From: Nocardia wallacei
Lineage (GTDB): Bacteria > Actinomycetota > Actinomycetes > Mycobacteriales > Mycobacteriaceae
Length of the DNA stretch: 64,000 nucleotides
Assembly: GCF_014466955.1 (NCBI RefSeq)
Contig: NZ_AP023396.1
Location: 7,768,429 to 7,832,428 of the forward strand
Direction of reading: 5' to 3'
Numbering within the stretch: position 1 is the stretch's first letter; each line of letters opens with the position of its first letter. Position numbers and translations under genes: made by a program. Below are positions 16,353-25,010 of the stretch, piece by piece. Under the pieces are notes generated by a model. It searched no databases, was not told where the DNA came from, and saw only the letters and a list, made by a program, of their open reading frames with translations.

Positions 16353-17038
16353 ATGTCGCAACACCCAGCGACGCAACGTCGCAGGCAACCGGCCCAGATC
16401 TTCCAGCACACCGCCATCGTCTTCGCCGGCATGGCCTCCATCGGATTGACCGTGGCCGCCGGAACCTACATCGTCAACCAGATCGCCGAGTCCACCCGGC
16501 CGCCCGCCGTGCCCGCCCGGAGCCCGCGGCCACGCCGCCCGCCGCAACACCGGAATCCGCTCCGGCCCGCGAATTCCCGCGTGGCACAGCCGTTTCCGGC
16601 CTCGTCGGACTGGTGGCCGAGAGCCGACCGCTCCCGGCGCCGCCGATCGCCCAGGCGCCCGCGCCGGAGGCGGATCGGGTGCTCGCGCGTACCGTGGCGC
16701 CCGCCGTGCCCGCGCAGGCGCCGGCGCGACGGCCCGGGATGGGCGGGCAGTTGCCGCTGCCCGGCGACACCTACGTCGGCGCGAATGTCGCCACCGGCCA
16801 ACCGGATTCGGTCTCGATGACAGTGGACACGAATGTATTCACGGTCTTCGCCGACCGCCTCGGCAAACGCCCGGAGGGTGCCACGAACGAAATCACCCGG
16901 CTGCGTACCGATCTCGACACCAAGAGCGGTGAAGTGACGTTCGCCGTGTCGGATCCGCGGCTGGGCCAGCACGACCTGCGGTGGCAGCGGCACGCCCGTC
17001 CGGCCACCGTGCCGGAGAGTCCCGCGGAGACCGCCTGA
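16353..17038 (+). pseudogene. membrane-anchored hypothetical protein, disrupted by a frameshift
   Basis: Translation starts at ATG 16353 (MSQHPATQRRRQPAQIFQHT) and gives one transmembrane helix (IVFAGMASIGLTVAAGTYIV) and NQIAESTRPPAVPAR. The downstream continuation is in another frame: PEPAATPPAATPESAP, then GTAVSGLVGLVAESRPLP, and a conserved-looking C-terminal domain (GDTYVGANVATGQPDSVSM, FTVFADRLGKRPEG) ending at 17038. One missing C in the C-rich stretch near 16508-16521 would join the two halves. If uncorrected, the product runs out of frame to 16820. I do not recognise the family; it would be a single-pass, Pro/Ala-rich cell-surface protein of about 228 aa. Confidence 0.65.
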
Positions 17039-17083
17039 CGCACGCGCCGCCGCCCCGGCCCGGTCCTGTGTGAGACTGCTGGC

Positions 17084-18265
17084 GTGTACGACTACTGCGT
17101 GATCGGCGGCGGCATCGTCGGGGTGGCGACCGCGCACCGGATTCTCGAGCGGCGGCCGGGCGCGAGCCTGCTGCTGGTGGAGAAGGCCGCGGCGCTCGCC
17201 GCGCACCAGACCGGGCACAACAGCGGGGTGATCCATTCCGGGATCTATTACCAGCCGGACAGTCTCAAGGCGCGCTACTGCCGCCGGGGCGCCCGATGGA
17301 CCAAGGAATTCGCCGCGGCGCACGGCATTTCGCACCGGGTGTGTGGAAAGTTGCTGGTGGCCACCGACGCCGCCGAACACGAGCGCATGCTGGCGCTGTA
17401 CGAGCGGTCGGTCGCCAACGGCGTCGAAGTGGAACGGATCGACGCGGCCGAACTGGTCCGGCGGGAGCCGCACGTCACCGGGGTCGGCGCGCTGTTCGTA
17501 CCCGGCACCGGCATCGTCGATTTCACCCGCGTGACCGAGGTGCTGGCCGAGCAGGTGCGCGCCGCGGGCGGCGAGATCGTGCTCGGCGCCGAGATCACCG
17601 CGATCGATGAGAACACCGACGCGGTAACGGTTTCCGGCCCGTCCGGCACCTGGCGGGCCCGGCGGCTGGTGGTGTGCGCGGGGCTACAGGCCGACCGCAT
17701 GGCGCGACTGGCCGGACTGCGGATCGGCCTGCGGATCGTGCCGTTCCGCGGCGAGTACTACCAGCTGCCGCCGGAACGCTCGGACCTGGTACGCACGCTC
17801 GTCTATCCGATTCCGGACCCGGAGCTGCCGTTCCTCGGGGTGCACCTGAGCCCGACCGTCGACGGCGCGCTGACCGTGGGCCCGAACGCGGTGCTGGGGC
17901 TGGCCCGCGAGGGCTATCGCAAGGGCAGCGTCGATCTGCGGGATGTCCGAGAAGTGCTGGGCTACCGCGGTTTTCATCGCGTCGCGGCCGCCAATGTGCG
18001 CACCGGGCTGCGAGAACTGCGCAATTCGCTGTTCCGGCGCGGCTATCTGGCCCAGTGCCGCAAGTACTGCCCGGAACTGACGATCGCCGATCTGCTGCCG
18101 CGCGAAGCGGGCATTCGCGCCCAGGCGGTGCTGCCGGACGGCACACTGGCACACGACTTCCTGATCGAGCGCACCCCGCGCTCGGTACACGTGCTCAACG
18201 CGCCGTCGCCGGCGGCCACGTCGGCGCTGCCCATCGCCGATCACATCGCCGACCGATTGGACTGA
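17084..18265 (+). CDS. lhgO: L-2-hydroxyglutarate oxidase/dehydrogenase-like FAD enzyme
   Basis: The 393-aa FAD-dependent oxidoreductase starts at GTG. The dinucleotide-binding motif CVIGGGIVGVATAHRIL is at residues 5-21. The LhgO signature HQTGHNSGVIHSGIYYQP at about 44-61, VVCAGLQADRMARLAG near 198 and PFLGVHLSP near 245 follow. The family oxidises L-2-hydroxyglutarate to 2-oxoglutarate, feeding electrons to the membrane quinone pool, as metabolite repair. Family and length agree well; the exact substrate is inferred from the motif. Confidence 0.85.
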   Translation: MYDYCVIGGGIVGVATAHRILERRPGASLLLVEKAAALAAHQTGHNSGVIHSGIYYQPDSLKARYCRRGARWTKEFAAAHGISHRVCGKLLVATDAAEHERMLALYERSVANGVEVERIDAAELVRREPHVTGVGALFVPGTGIVDFTRVTEVLAEQVRAAGGEIVLGAEITAIDENTDAVTVSGPSGTWRARRLVVCAGLQADRMARLAGLRIGLRIVPFRGEYYQLPPERSDLVRTLVYPIPDPELPFLGVHLSPTVDGALTVGPNAVLGLAREGYRKGSVDLRDVREVLGYRGFHRVAAANVRTGLRELRNSLFRRGYLAQCRKYCPELTIADLLPREAGIRAQAVLPDGTLAHDFLIERTPRSVHVLNAPSPAATSALPIADHIADRLD

Positions 18266-18346
18266 TTCCGCCCCGTTTGCCGATAACGCTCAATAAAGAG
18301 GAGTTCTGTAGTACTTTTGTCGCAGCCGTGGAACAGGGAGCAGCCT

Positions 18347-18838
18347 ATGGGCCACATCAGGTACGCGAGCGATGTCGGTGCGCCGGTGGAGGTCGCGTTC
18401 ACGTACACGGACAACCATGTGTGCGTGCCGGACTGGATGTTCGGTGTCGCGGCCTTCGAGCCGGTCGGCGAGACCGGCCACGGGCCCGGGGCGCTGTTCA
18501 CCGCCACCGTCCGCCTGGGTGTGTGGCGTTCCGCGGTCGAGTGTGTGATCACCGAGTATCGCCACAACGCGGTCATCGGATACACGCTGCGCAGGCGCCG
18601 GCCGGGGAAGGTGGCGCCTGCGCTGGGCACCCTGACGCTGCGTTTCGATCCGCTCGGCTACGGACGCTCCGTACTGACCTCGGAGGCCGACTACCGTCCG
18701 GCCCGCGGCGTGCCCGGCCGCCTGGGCGCGCGGCTGATCGATGCCACGGTCCGTACGGCGGTGCGGCGCAGCGAATCGCAATTACGCAGGGAGATAGAGC
18801 AATTCCACGATACCGATCTTGTCGGTCGGATTGCGTAG
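18347..18838 (+). CDS. SRPBCC (polyketide cyclase/START-like) family protein
   Basis: This 163-aa small START-like fold begins GHIRYASDVGAPVEVAFTYTDNH, a typical first strand and helix of SRPBCC proteins. VPDWMFGVAAFEPVGE follows. I start at the ATG at 18347 after AGGGAGCAGCCT, not the earlier in-frame GTG. Such proteins bind hydrophobic ligands or act as cyclases/aromatases; nothing here indicates which. It precedes the RNase HI gene by 10 bp and may be co-transcribed with it. Confidence 0.75.
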   Translation: MGHIRYASDVGAPVEVAFTYTDNHVCVPDWMFGVAAFEPVGETGHGPGALFTATVRLGVWRSAVECVITEYRHNAVIGYTLRRRRPGKVAPALGTLTLRFDPLGYGRSVLTSEADYRPARGVPGRLGARLIDATVRTAVRRSESQLRREIEQFHDTDLVGRIA

Positions 18839-18848
18839 GGTACCGGTC

Positions 18849-19415
18849 ATGATCATCGTGAGCACGGACGGATCCTGCCTGCGCAATCCGGGCGGCGCCA
18901 TCGGCTGGGCCTGGGTCGATCATCAGGGCACCACGGCCAGCGGCGGCGCGGCCAGTGGTACCAACCAGGTGGCCGAGCTACGTGCGGTACTGGAGGCGAT
19001 AGTCGCGCACCCCGGCCCCGAGCCGCTGCTCATCGAGAGCGATTCGCTGTACGCGATCAAATGCGCGTCCGAATGGATCTCGGGCTGGCGGCTCAACGGC
19101 TGGCGCACCTCCACCGGTGGCGCGGTCAAGAATGTCGAGCTGGTGCGGCACATCGACCACCACATCGCTTCCCGGCCGGGCCCGGTGCGGTTTCGCTGGG
19201 TCCGCGGGCACGTCGGCAACTACTTCAACGAGCAGGCCGACAAGCTCGCGGGCGAGGCGGCGCGAGCGGCCGCGGCGACGCCGGACGCGGCCGAGTCCGG
19301 CATCTCCGACCTGCCCCCGCTGGTGCCTGCCGGGGCGGTCGCGGCGCCACCCGCTCCGGAACCGGTAGCCGAGCCGAAGCCGTCGGTCCCGGCGGAGTCG
19401 CTCACGCTGTTCTGA
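18849..19415 (+). CDS. rnhA: ribonuclease HI family protein
   Basis: The 188-aa protein carries the four acidic residues of RNase HI: Asp in STDGSCLRNPGG, Glu in NQVAELRAVLEA, Asp in IESDSLYAIKCAS, and Asp in NEQADKLAGEAA, with the handle region RGHVGNYFNEQAD. It cleaves RNA in RNA:DNA hybrids in the cytoplasm. Residues after about 145 are a low-complexity Pro/Ala tail ending ESLTLF, a short hydrophobic C-terminus whose role is unknown. A strong terminator follows 63 bp downstream. Confidence 0.88.
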   Translation: MIIVSTDGSCLRNPGGAIGWAWVDHQGTTASGGAASGTNQVAELRAVLEAIVAHPGPEPLLIESDSLYAIKCASEWISGWRLNGWRTSTGGAVKNVELVRHIDHHIASRPGPVRFRWVRGHVGNYFNEQADKLAGEAARAAAATPDAAESGISDLPPLVPAGAVAAPPAPEPVAEPKPSVPAESLTLF

Positions 19416-19477
19416 TCCGGTCGCGGGAGCGGCGGCTCGGCCACGGCTGTCGCCACGATTCGCGTCGGCGAATAGCG

Positions 19478-19510
19478 AAGGGCCCCACCGAAACTCCCGG
19501 TGGGGCCCTT
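19478..19510. terminator. intrinsic terminator between rnhA and the mce-associated gene
   Basis: A 13-bp perfect stem (AAGGGCCCCACCG with CGGTGGGGCCCTT, loop of 7 nt) is placed between convergent stops at 19415 and 19523. It can terminate both transcripts. Confidence 0.8.
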
Positions 19511-19522
19511 GCGATGACCGGT

Positions 19523-20524
19523 CTAGCCGCCCGGCTGCGGGGCGGGCGCGGGCTGCCCGCCGGTGCCCGGCGCCGGCTGGTCACCGCCCGGCGTAGGGAC
19601 CGGGCCCATGTCGTTCATCATCGGCGACTGGAAGCTGGAGGCCAGCCACTTGTCGCCCTTCTTCTCCATCGTCGCCACCACACCGATGGTGATGTGCTGC
19701 GGCTGCGGGGAGGCCGCCTTGGACTGGTTCTGCGTGATCAGCATGATCACGGTGGCCTTGTCCTCGTCGCCGCTCTCCCACGCGCAGTGGATCTCGTCGA
19801 TCCCCGAGCGCGCCTGCGCCTGGGTGGTGATGTCCTTCAGGGCGGAGGAGGCGGCCTCGAACTGGGTCGCCCAGTCGCCGGTGGACCGGTCCTTGACCCG
19901 CTTGACGTAGTCGTCGAAGTTCTTCGCGTCGTAGGTGCCGACCTGGCGGCCGAAATCGCAGGCGGCCGCGGTCGATTCGTCCCGCGCGTCCAGCTGTGCG
20001 CCCCGATCGCTCGCCTGCAACGCGAACACCACCACCGCGGTGATCGCGGCCACCAGCAGTACGCCCGCGGCGAAGGCCGCGACGATCGGCAGCCAGCTGG
20101 GTCGGCCACCGCCACCGGACGGCGCGGCCGCGGTGGCACCCGCGGCCCTCGGCTGGCTCAACTTGACCGTCGGCTCGTCCGCGGCGGCTGACTTGCTCGC
20201 CGCAGCCTTGTCCTCGGCGGGTTTGCTCGCCGCCTTGTCCGCGGCGGACGCGCTCGTTCCAGCCTTGTCCGCGGCGGACGCGCTCGTTCCAGCCTTGTCC
20301 GCGGCGGACGCGCTCGTTCCAGCCGTGCCCTCGGTGGACTCGCTCGCTCCAGCCGTGCCCTCGGTGGACTCGCTCGCTCCAGCCGTGCCCTCGGTCTTCG
20401 CACCGGCGTCGGAATCGAACTCGGCCGTCACGTCCGCGTCGGTGCTGTCTTGCGGCCGAGCAGCGTCGGCCGTCGCCTCGGCGTCGGTATTCGTGTCGTC
20501 CTTGGCAGCGTCTTCATCGGACAT
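19523..20524 (-). CDS. Mce-associated single-pass membrane protein with repetitive acidic N-terminus
   Basis: The protein has 333 aa, starting at the ATG 20522-20524. Residues 1-135 are acidic, Ala/Ser/Thr-rich and contain decapeptide repeats (EGTAGASEST three times, ADKAGTSASA three times). One transmembrane helix (PIVAAFAAGVLLVAAITAVVVFAL) lies near 145-168. The extracytoplasmic domain (FDDYVKRVKDRSTGDWATQF, TIGVVATMEKKGDKWLASSF) matches Mce-associated proteins, which stabilise Mce lipid importers. It follows mceF by 130 bp on the same strand, so it belongs to that cluster. The C-terminus is a Pro/Gly-rich tail. Confidence 0.8.
   Translation of the reverse strand: MSDEDAAKDDTNTDAEATADAARPQDSTDADVTAEFDSDAGAKTEGTAGASESTEGTAGASESTEGTAGTSASAADKAGTSASAADKAGTSASAADKAASKPAEDKAAASKSAAADEPTVKLSQPRAAGATAAAPSGGGGRPSWLPIVAAFAAGVLLVAAITAVVVFALQASDRGAQLDARDESTAAACDFGRQVGTYDAKNFDDYVKRVKDRSTGDWATQFEAASSALKDITTQAQARSGIDEIHCAWESGDEDKATVIMLITQNQSKAASPQPQHITIGVVATMEKKGDKWLASSFQSPMMNDMGPVPTPGGDQPAPGTGGQPAPAPQPGG
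20220..20395. repeat. two adjacent families of 30-bp tandem repeat in the Mce-associated gene
   Basis: Units of 30 bp (10 codons) repeat about three times each and encode ADKAGTSASA and EGTAGASEST. They are in frame and confined to the cytoplasmic N-terminus, so they are expected to vary in number between strains. Confidence 0.8.
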
Positions 20525-20654
20525 GAACTGATGCGTCACTTTCCCGGCGTGCTGGGCACACCGCGTAGCCGGATCGGCCCGAACACGTCCGGGCCGACGG
20601 ATTCTGTCAGCGAGTATGCCCGCACCGGCGGTGTCGCCGCCGGGCCGGGTGCAC

Positions 20655-21824
20655 TCACCGCACCGGGGGCAGGGTCCTCTCGTTCGGATCGGCACCCGCC
20701 GGCATCTGGGCGCCGTTGTTGGGCACATCGGGCCGCGGCGCGTTCGCCGAACCGCGGATCTGCTGGTCCGGCGGCGGGTTGGTGCAGTAGTTGTACTTCG
20801 GCAACGAGCCGTCCTGAATCACGTAGGGAGCGGTCGGCTTGTTGTTGTACTCGCAGAACGGGCGCGGCCAGATATCCAGAATGGTGTAGAACTCGTTGTC
20901 GTGCGCCGGGACGCCGATCGCCGACGCACCGGTGACCAGCGAGGGGAACAGCGCCCGCAGCGCCGGGACCCGCAGCTGTGCCGCCTTGGTGATGGCGGCG
21001 AAGTTGGTCGCCAGGCTGGTGATCGGGTCCGCGGTCTTGTCCAGCACCGCCCCCAGCTGCTGCATCTGCTCGGGCGCGGTGTCGAGCACCTTGCGCAATT
21101 CGTCGTTGGCGCCGTTGAACTGGTTGAACAACGTCTGCGAATTGGCGGTCAGGGTGCTCAGGTCCGGCTGCGCGTTGGACGTGGTGGACGCGATCGTGCG
21201 CAGGTTCGCCAGCAGGTTCGTGGTCTGCGGCAGCAGATTGTCCAGACCGGCGGTGACCAGGCTGAGCGCGTCGATCATGCTGCGCATCTGGTCGGGCCCG
21301 CCGGACAGGGCGACGTCCAGTTCGTTCAGGATCGCGGTGAAACGATCCGGGTCGATCTGGTCGAAGAACGCGCTGGCGTTGTCGAGCACCGACCACACCG
21401 GGGTCGGGGTGGTGACCTTCTCCGGGTCGTACTTGATCCTCGCGCCGTCGGCCAGGAACGGACCCTGGTCGGTCTCCGGGCGGAAGTCGATGTACTGCTC
21501 ACCGGCGCCGGACAGGGCCTGCACCGCCACGCGGGTGTCGACCGGGATGCGGTAGCGGCTGTCGATCTCGGCCTCGGCGGAGATCGATCCGCCGTGGTCG
21601 GCCAGCTTGATGTCGTTCACCTTGCCGACGCGGTAGCCGCGCAGGGTCACGTCGTTGCCCGGCTGCAGTCCACCCGAGCGATCCAGCGCCACGGTGACCA
21701 CGTAGGTCTGCCGCACCGGATTCACCCGCATCACGCTGATCAGCAGGTACGTCGCCCCCACCAGGAATACGAGGACCAGGCCCACGCTCGACAGCAGCAG
21801 TTTGTGCCGCTTCAGCCAGCTCAC
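20655..21824 (-). CDS. mceF: MCE family protein, MceF position
   Basis: The 389-aa protein has an N-terminal signal anchor (LLLSSVGLVLVFLVGATYLLISV at residues 8-30) and the MCE domain (YVVTVALDRSGGLQPGNDVTLRGYRVGKVNDIKL), then a long helical needle region and a Pro-rich tail (NNGAQMPAGADPNERTLP). MCE proteins assemble as hetero-hexameric tubes that carry lipids across the periplasm. The start overlaps the mceE stop (ATGA). It is the last true mce gene of the cluster. Confidence 0.88.
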   Translation of the reverse strand: MSWLKRHKLLLSSVGLVLVFLVGATYLLISVMRVNPVRQTYVVTVALDRSGGLQPGNDVTLRGYRVGKVNDIKLADHGGSISAEAEIDSRYRIPVDTRVAVQALSGAGEQYIDFRPETDQGPFLADGARIKYDPEKVTTPTPVWSVLDNASAFFDQIDPDRFTAILNELDVALSGGPDQMRSMIDALSLVTAGLDNLLPQTTNLLANLRTIASTTSNAQPDLSTLTANSQTLFNQFNGANDELRKVLDTAPEQMQQLGAVLDKTADPITSLATNFAAITKAAQLRVPALRALFPSLVTGASAIGVPAHDNEFYTILDIWPRPFCEYNNKPTAPYVIQDGSLPKYNYCTNPPPDQQIRGSANAPRPDVPNNGAQMPAGADPNERTLPPVR

Positions 21825-22921
21825 CGGTGGCCTCCCACTCGTCCCTGGACGATCTGCAATACCTGAATGAGGCTGCCCACCATGTCCTGTGCGTCGCGCA
21901 GGTCGTAGAACTTGCTGTGCGCCGGGTCGGTGATCAGGCCGATGTCGAGCTGGGTGAGGGTCGCGGCGACGGCGAGGACGTTGCCCTTGAACGACGCGTC
22001 CACCGCCGGGCGGATGTCGTGCATGGCGTCCAGCAGCGGACCGAAGTCGGTGCGGGTCTGCGCCAGCGCGCTCATCAGGTTGTGCACGTTGTCGAGCAGG
22101 CTCGACAGCTGCTCGGTGGAGGTGTTCGCGTAGTCGCCCAGCGCCGCGCTGGTGGTCGAGACCTTGGTCAGCAGGTCACCGATCTGCTTGTTGTTCTCGG
22201 CGATGGTGCCGATCATCGACGGCAGCGTGTCGGCGACCTGGCCCAGCTCGTTGTGCCGCGCCTCGATGGTGTCGGCCAGCGCGCCGAATCCGTTGAGGGT
22301 GGAGTCGATGCGCTCGCTGTTGCTGTGCAAGGTCGTTGTCACGCTGGTCATCTGGCGCAGCAGGTTGGCCAGCTGATCGGAACGTCCGCCGACCACCGAG
22401 TCCAGTTCCGAGGTGAGCTTGGTCAGCGCCGCGATCCCGCCGCCGTTGAACAGCATCGAGACCGACAGCAGCAGCTCCTCCACGGTGGCCCCGGCCGAGG
22501 TCTGCTCCAGGGTGAACGTGTCACCGTCGCGCAGCATCGCCGTGCCGGGTTCGGCCTTGGGCTTGGACACCGCGACGAAGACGTCACCGAGCGGGGTGGC
22601 CTGGCGCAGCTCGGCGGTCGACCCCTTGGGGAGCTCGATATCCTTGCGCAGCGTCAGGTCGACGACGGCCTGGAAGTTCTTGGTCTCGATGCGGGTGACC
22701 ACCCCGACGTCCGAACCGCCGATCTTGACCTTGGCCTGGTCGGGCAGGTTCAGCGCGTTGGTGAACACCGCGTGCAGGGTGTAGGTGTCGCCCTGCAGGC
22801 CCGGCTTGGGCAGCGGCACCTTCTCCACCGTCAGGCCGCAGCCCGCCGTGGCCAGCACACCGACCGAGGCGGCCAGCGCCACCACCGCGTGTCGCGCCCG
22901 TCGGGACAGGTGAGGAATCAT
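21821..22921 (-). CDS. mceE: MCE family lipoprotein, MceE position
   Basis: The 366-aa protein starts at ATG 22919-22921, overlapping mceD by 4 bp. The signal peptide (HAVVALAASVGVLATAGC) ends in a lipobox Cys at about residue 28. The MceE-typical LTVEKVPLPKPGLQGDTYTL then leads into the MCE domain (VFTNALNLPDQAKVKIGGSDVG) and a long helical region. In mycobacteria MceE is the lipid-anchored subunit of the importer. The order and the lipobox support the assignment. Confidence 0.88.
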   Translation of the reverse strand: MIPHLSRRARHAVVALAASVGVLATAGCGLTVEKVPLPKPGLQGDTYTLHAVFTNALNLPDQAKVKIGGSDVGVVTRIETKNFQAVVDLTLRKDIELPKGSTAELRQATPLGDVFVAVSKPKAEPGTAMLRDGDTFTLEQTSAGATVEELLLSVSMLFNGGGIAALTKLTSELDSVVGGRSDQLANLLRQMTSVTTTLHSNSERIDSTLNGFGALADTIEARHNELGQVADTLPSMIGTIAENNKQIGDLLTKVSTTSAALGDYANTSTEQLSSLLDNVHNLMSALAQTRTDFGPLLDAMHDIRPAVDASFKGNVLAVAATLTQLDIGLITDPAHSKFYDLRDAQDMVGSLIQVLQIVQGRVGGHR

Positions 22922-24006
22922 TTCGTCATTCCCATCAGTGCCGCGGTCAATCCGAGGTCGGGACCGAGATCTTCGACCTTCCCGGTCCGGCAGCCGTCCG
23001 CGCGCATCTGGATGCGCTCGCAGAACACGCTGATGATCTCGCCGGAGAGGGCGGTGCCGAGCACGCCGCGCAGCCGGATGAAACCGCGCTGGCGGTCCAT
23101 CGTCCGGTCGATGTTCTGCAGCAGCAGCGGCGCGACGTCGACGACCTCGGTGACACCGGCGGCGTTGGCGCGCAGCTGATCGGTGACCGCGGTCAGCCCG
23201 GACAGGCTGGAGGCCAGCTGGTCCTGGTACTGGGTGAACGCGCCGCTGGTGTTGTTGAGGAAGTCGTTCATCTGGGTGAGCGTGGCCTGCAGGCCGGGGG
23301 ACTGCTCGGCGAGCAGCGAGGTCATCTGGGTGACCTGGTTGCTGAAGTCGCGCACCGACTGATCGTTCTCCGCCAGCATGGTCGTCAGCTCGTTGAGCTT
23401 GACGATGATGCTCGCGACCGCGTCCTTGTTGTCGACGCCGACCTTCAACGCGCCGGACAGGGCGTTGAGGGTGTCGCGGATCTTCGAGCCCTGGCCGTTG
23501 ACCATGTCGTAGAGCAGGGTGCCCGACAGCGGGCCCTCCGCCGCGCCCGGCGCGGGCTTGAGCGCGTCGGCGAACTGGTCGATGGTTTTGATCATCGTGT
23601 CCAGCTCGACCGGCGTGCGGGTCTGCTCGACGGTCAGGTGCGACTTGTCGGGCAGGGTCGGCCCGCCGGTGTAGCGCGGAGTGAGCTCGATGTGGCGGTC
23701 GGTGACGATGGACGGCGAAATCAGCGCGGCCGTCACGTCTTTCGGCAGTTTCACATCGCTGTTGACGACCATGTGGACCTCGACGAACTGCCCCTTGGGC
23801 ACGATCTTGTCCACCTTGCCGACCTCGAGGCCGAGCACCGTGATCGGGTTGCCCTCGAACATGCCCGCGATATTGCGGAAGTCCGCGGTGATGTGCTGTG
23901 TCGTGCCGACCGCGTCCTGGACGTCGGTCGGCACGACCGAACAACTGCCGAGCGCCAGCGCCGCCACACCGAGCACCGCCACCTTCGCGGCCCGCATCAC
24001 TGTCAT
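22918..24006 (-). CDS. mceD: MCE family protein, MceD position, with lipobox
   Basis: The protein has about 362 aa, starting at the ATG (MTVMRAAKV) that overlaps the mceC stop by ATGA. The N-terminus VAVLGVAALALGSCSVVP looks like a lipoprotein signal with Cys near residue 21, so this cluster may have two lipid-anchored subunits. The MCE domain follows (ITADFRNIAGMFEGNPITVLGLEVGKV), then helical repeats and a short tail. Assignment as MceD rests on position. Confidence 0.85.
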   Translation of the reverse strand: MTVMRAAKVAVLGVAALALGSCSVVPTDVQDAVGTTQHITADFRNIAGMFEGNPITVLGLEVGKVDKIVPKGQFVEVHMVVNSDVKLPKDVTAALISPSIVTDRHIELTPRYTGGPTLPDKSHLTVEQTRTPVELDTMIKTIDQFADALKPAPGAAEGPLSGTLLYDMVNGQGSKIRDTLNALSGALKVGVDNKDAVASIIVKLNELTTMLAENDQSVRDFSNQVTQMTSLLAEQSPGLQATLTQMNDFLNNTSGAFTQYQDQLASSLSGLTAVTDQLRANAAGVTEVVDVAPLLLQNIDRTMDRQRGFIRLRGVLGTALSGEIISVFCERIQMRADGCRTGKVEDLGPDLGLTAALMGMTK

Positions 24007-25010
24007 CCCTGGCACCCCTCGTGAATTCGCGCGAAGCACAACCAGTTGTCCGGGAACAGCCACGGCAGGCCGACCTCGCCGTAGGGGCCGTTACCGAGCG
24101 CGTTGTTCAGCCCGCGGATGCCCACCGGCATGATCTGCAGCAAGCGGTCCAGGTTGTCCTTGTTCTTCTGCAGGCCCTCGGCCATGGTGTTCAGCTGTTC
24201 GATGGTCGGGCCGAGCTGATTGTCGTTCTCGGCGCCGATCTCCTGCAGCTGCTTGGTCAGCGACGCGATGTTGTCGAGCAGCTGGCGCAGCAGGGTCTGC
24301 CGTTCCATCACCCGGCTCGCGATCGCCTGGCCCTGGGTGATCACCAGCAGCACGCTGTTGCGGTTGTCGCCGAGGATCTTGGTGACCCGGTCGAGGTCCT
24401 TCAGCAGCTGGTCGACCTGGTCGCGGCGATCGTTGATGGTCTTGGCCAGCGCGCCGACGCTGTCGAGCGCCTGCGCGGTCAGGTGCGGCTGCCCGTTGAT
24501 CTGGTCGCCGATCACCTGGAACGACTCGGCCAGTTTCTTGGTGTCGAGCGCCTCGAACTTCGGCGTGCCGATCTGCACCACGTCGGCCAGGTCGTAGGGA
24601 ACCTGGGTGTTGTTCTTTGGGATTCGCTTGCCCTTCAGCCCGGAACCGTCGCCCGGATCCAGGTTGATGTAGCGCGCGCCGAGCAGCGTGGCCATCTTGA
24701 TCGAGGCCTTGGCGTCGGGGCCCAGCTTCACGTCGTTGTTCACCTGCAGGGTGAGCAGCACGTGATCGCCCTCGAGTTCGGCGCCGGACACAGTGCCCAC
24801 CGGCACGCCGGACACGTTGACCTTGTCGCCGACCCGCACACCGGCGGTCTGGGCGAACTCCGCCTTGATGTCCTGGGTGCCGACGCCGAGCTTGCGGTAA
24901 CCGCTGGAGGCGATCAGCAGCACCACGATGAGTACCGCGCCGAGCACGCCCAGCCAGAAGTAGCGATTGCTGTTGAATCGGTTCTTGAGCTTGGTCATCA
25001 TGGCCGGCAC
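24003..25010 (-). CDS. mceC: MCE family protein, MceC position
   Basis: The 335-aa protein has a signal anchor FWLGVLGAVLIVVLLIASSGY near residue 18 and the MCE domain IKAEFAQTAGVRVGDKVNVSG. Long amphipathic helices follow, containing QLLKDLDRVTKILGDNRNS. It overlaps the mceB stop by 13 bp if started at MPAMM; the internal Met three codons on would give 4 bp. It is a subunit of the lipid-import tube together with its neighbours. Confidence 0.87.
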   Translation of the reverse strand: MPAMMTKLKNRFNSNRYFWLGVLGAVLIVVLLIASSGYRKLGVGTQDIKAEFAQTAGVRVGDKVNVSGVPVGTVSGAELEGDHVLLTLQVNNDVKLGPDAKASIKMATLLGARYINLDPGDGSGLKGKRIPKNNTQVPYDLADVVQIGTPKFEALDTKKLAESFQVIGDQINGQPHLTAQALDSVGALAKTINDRRDQVDQLLKDLDRVTKILGDNRNSVLLVITQGQAIASRVMERQTLLRQLLDNIASLTKQLQEIGAENDNQLGPTIEQLNTMAEGLQKNKDNLDRLLQIMPVGIRGLNNALGNGPYGEVGLPWLFPDNWLCFARIHEGCQG

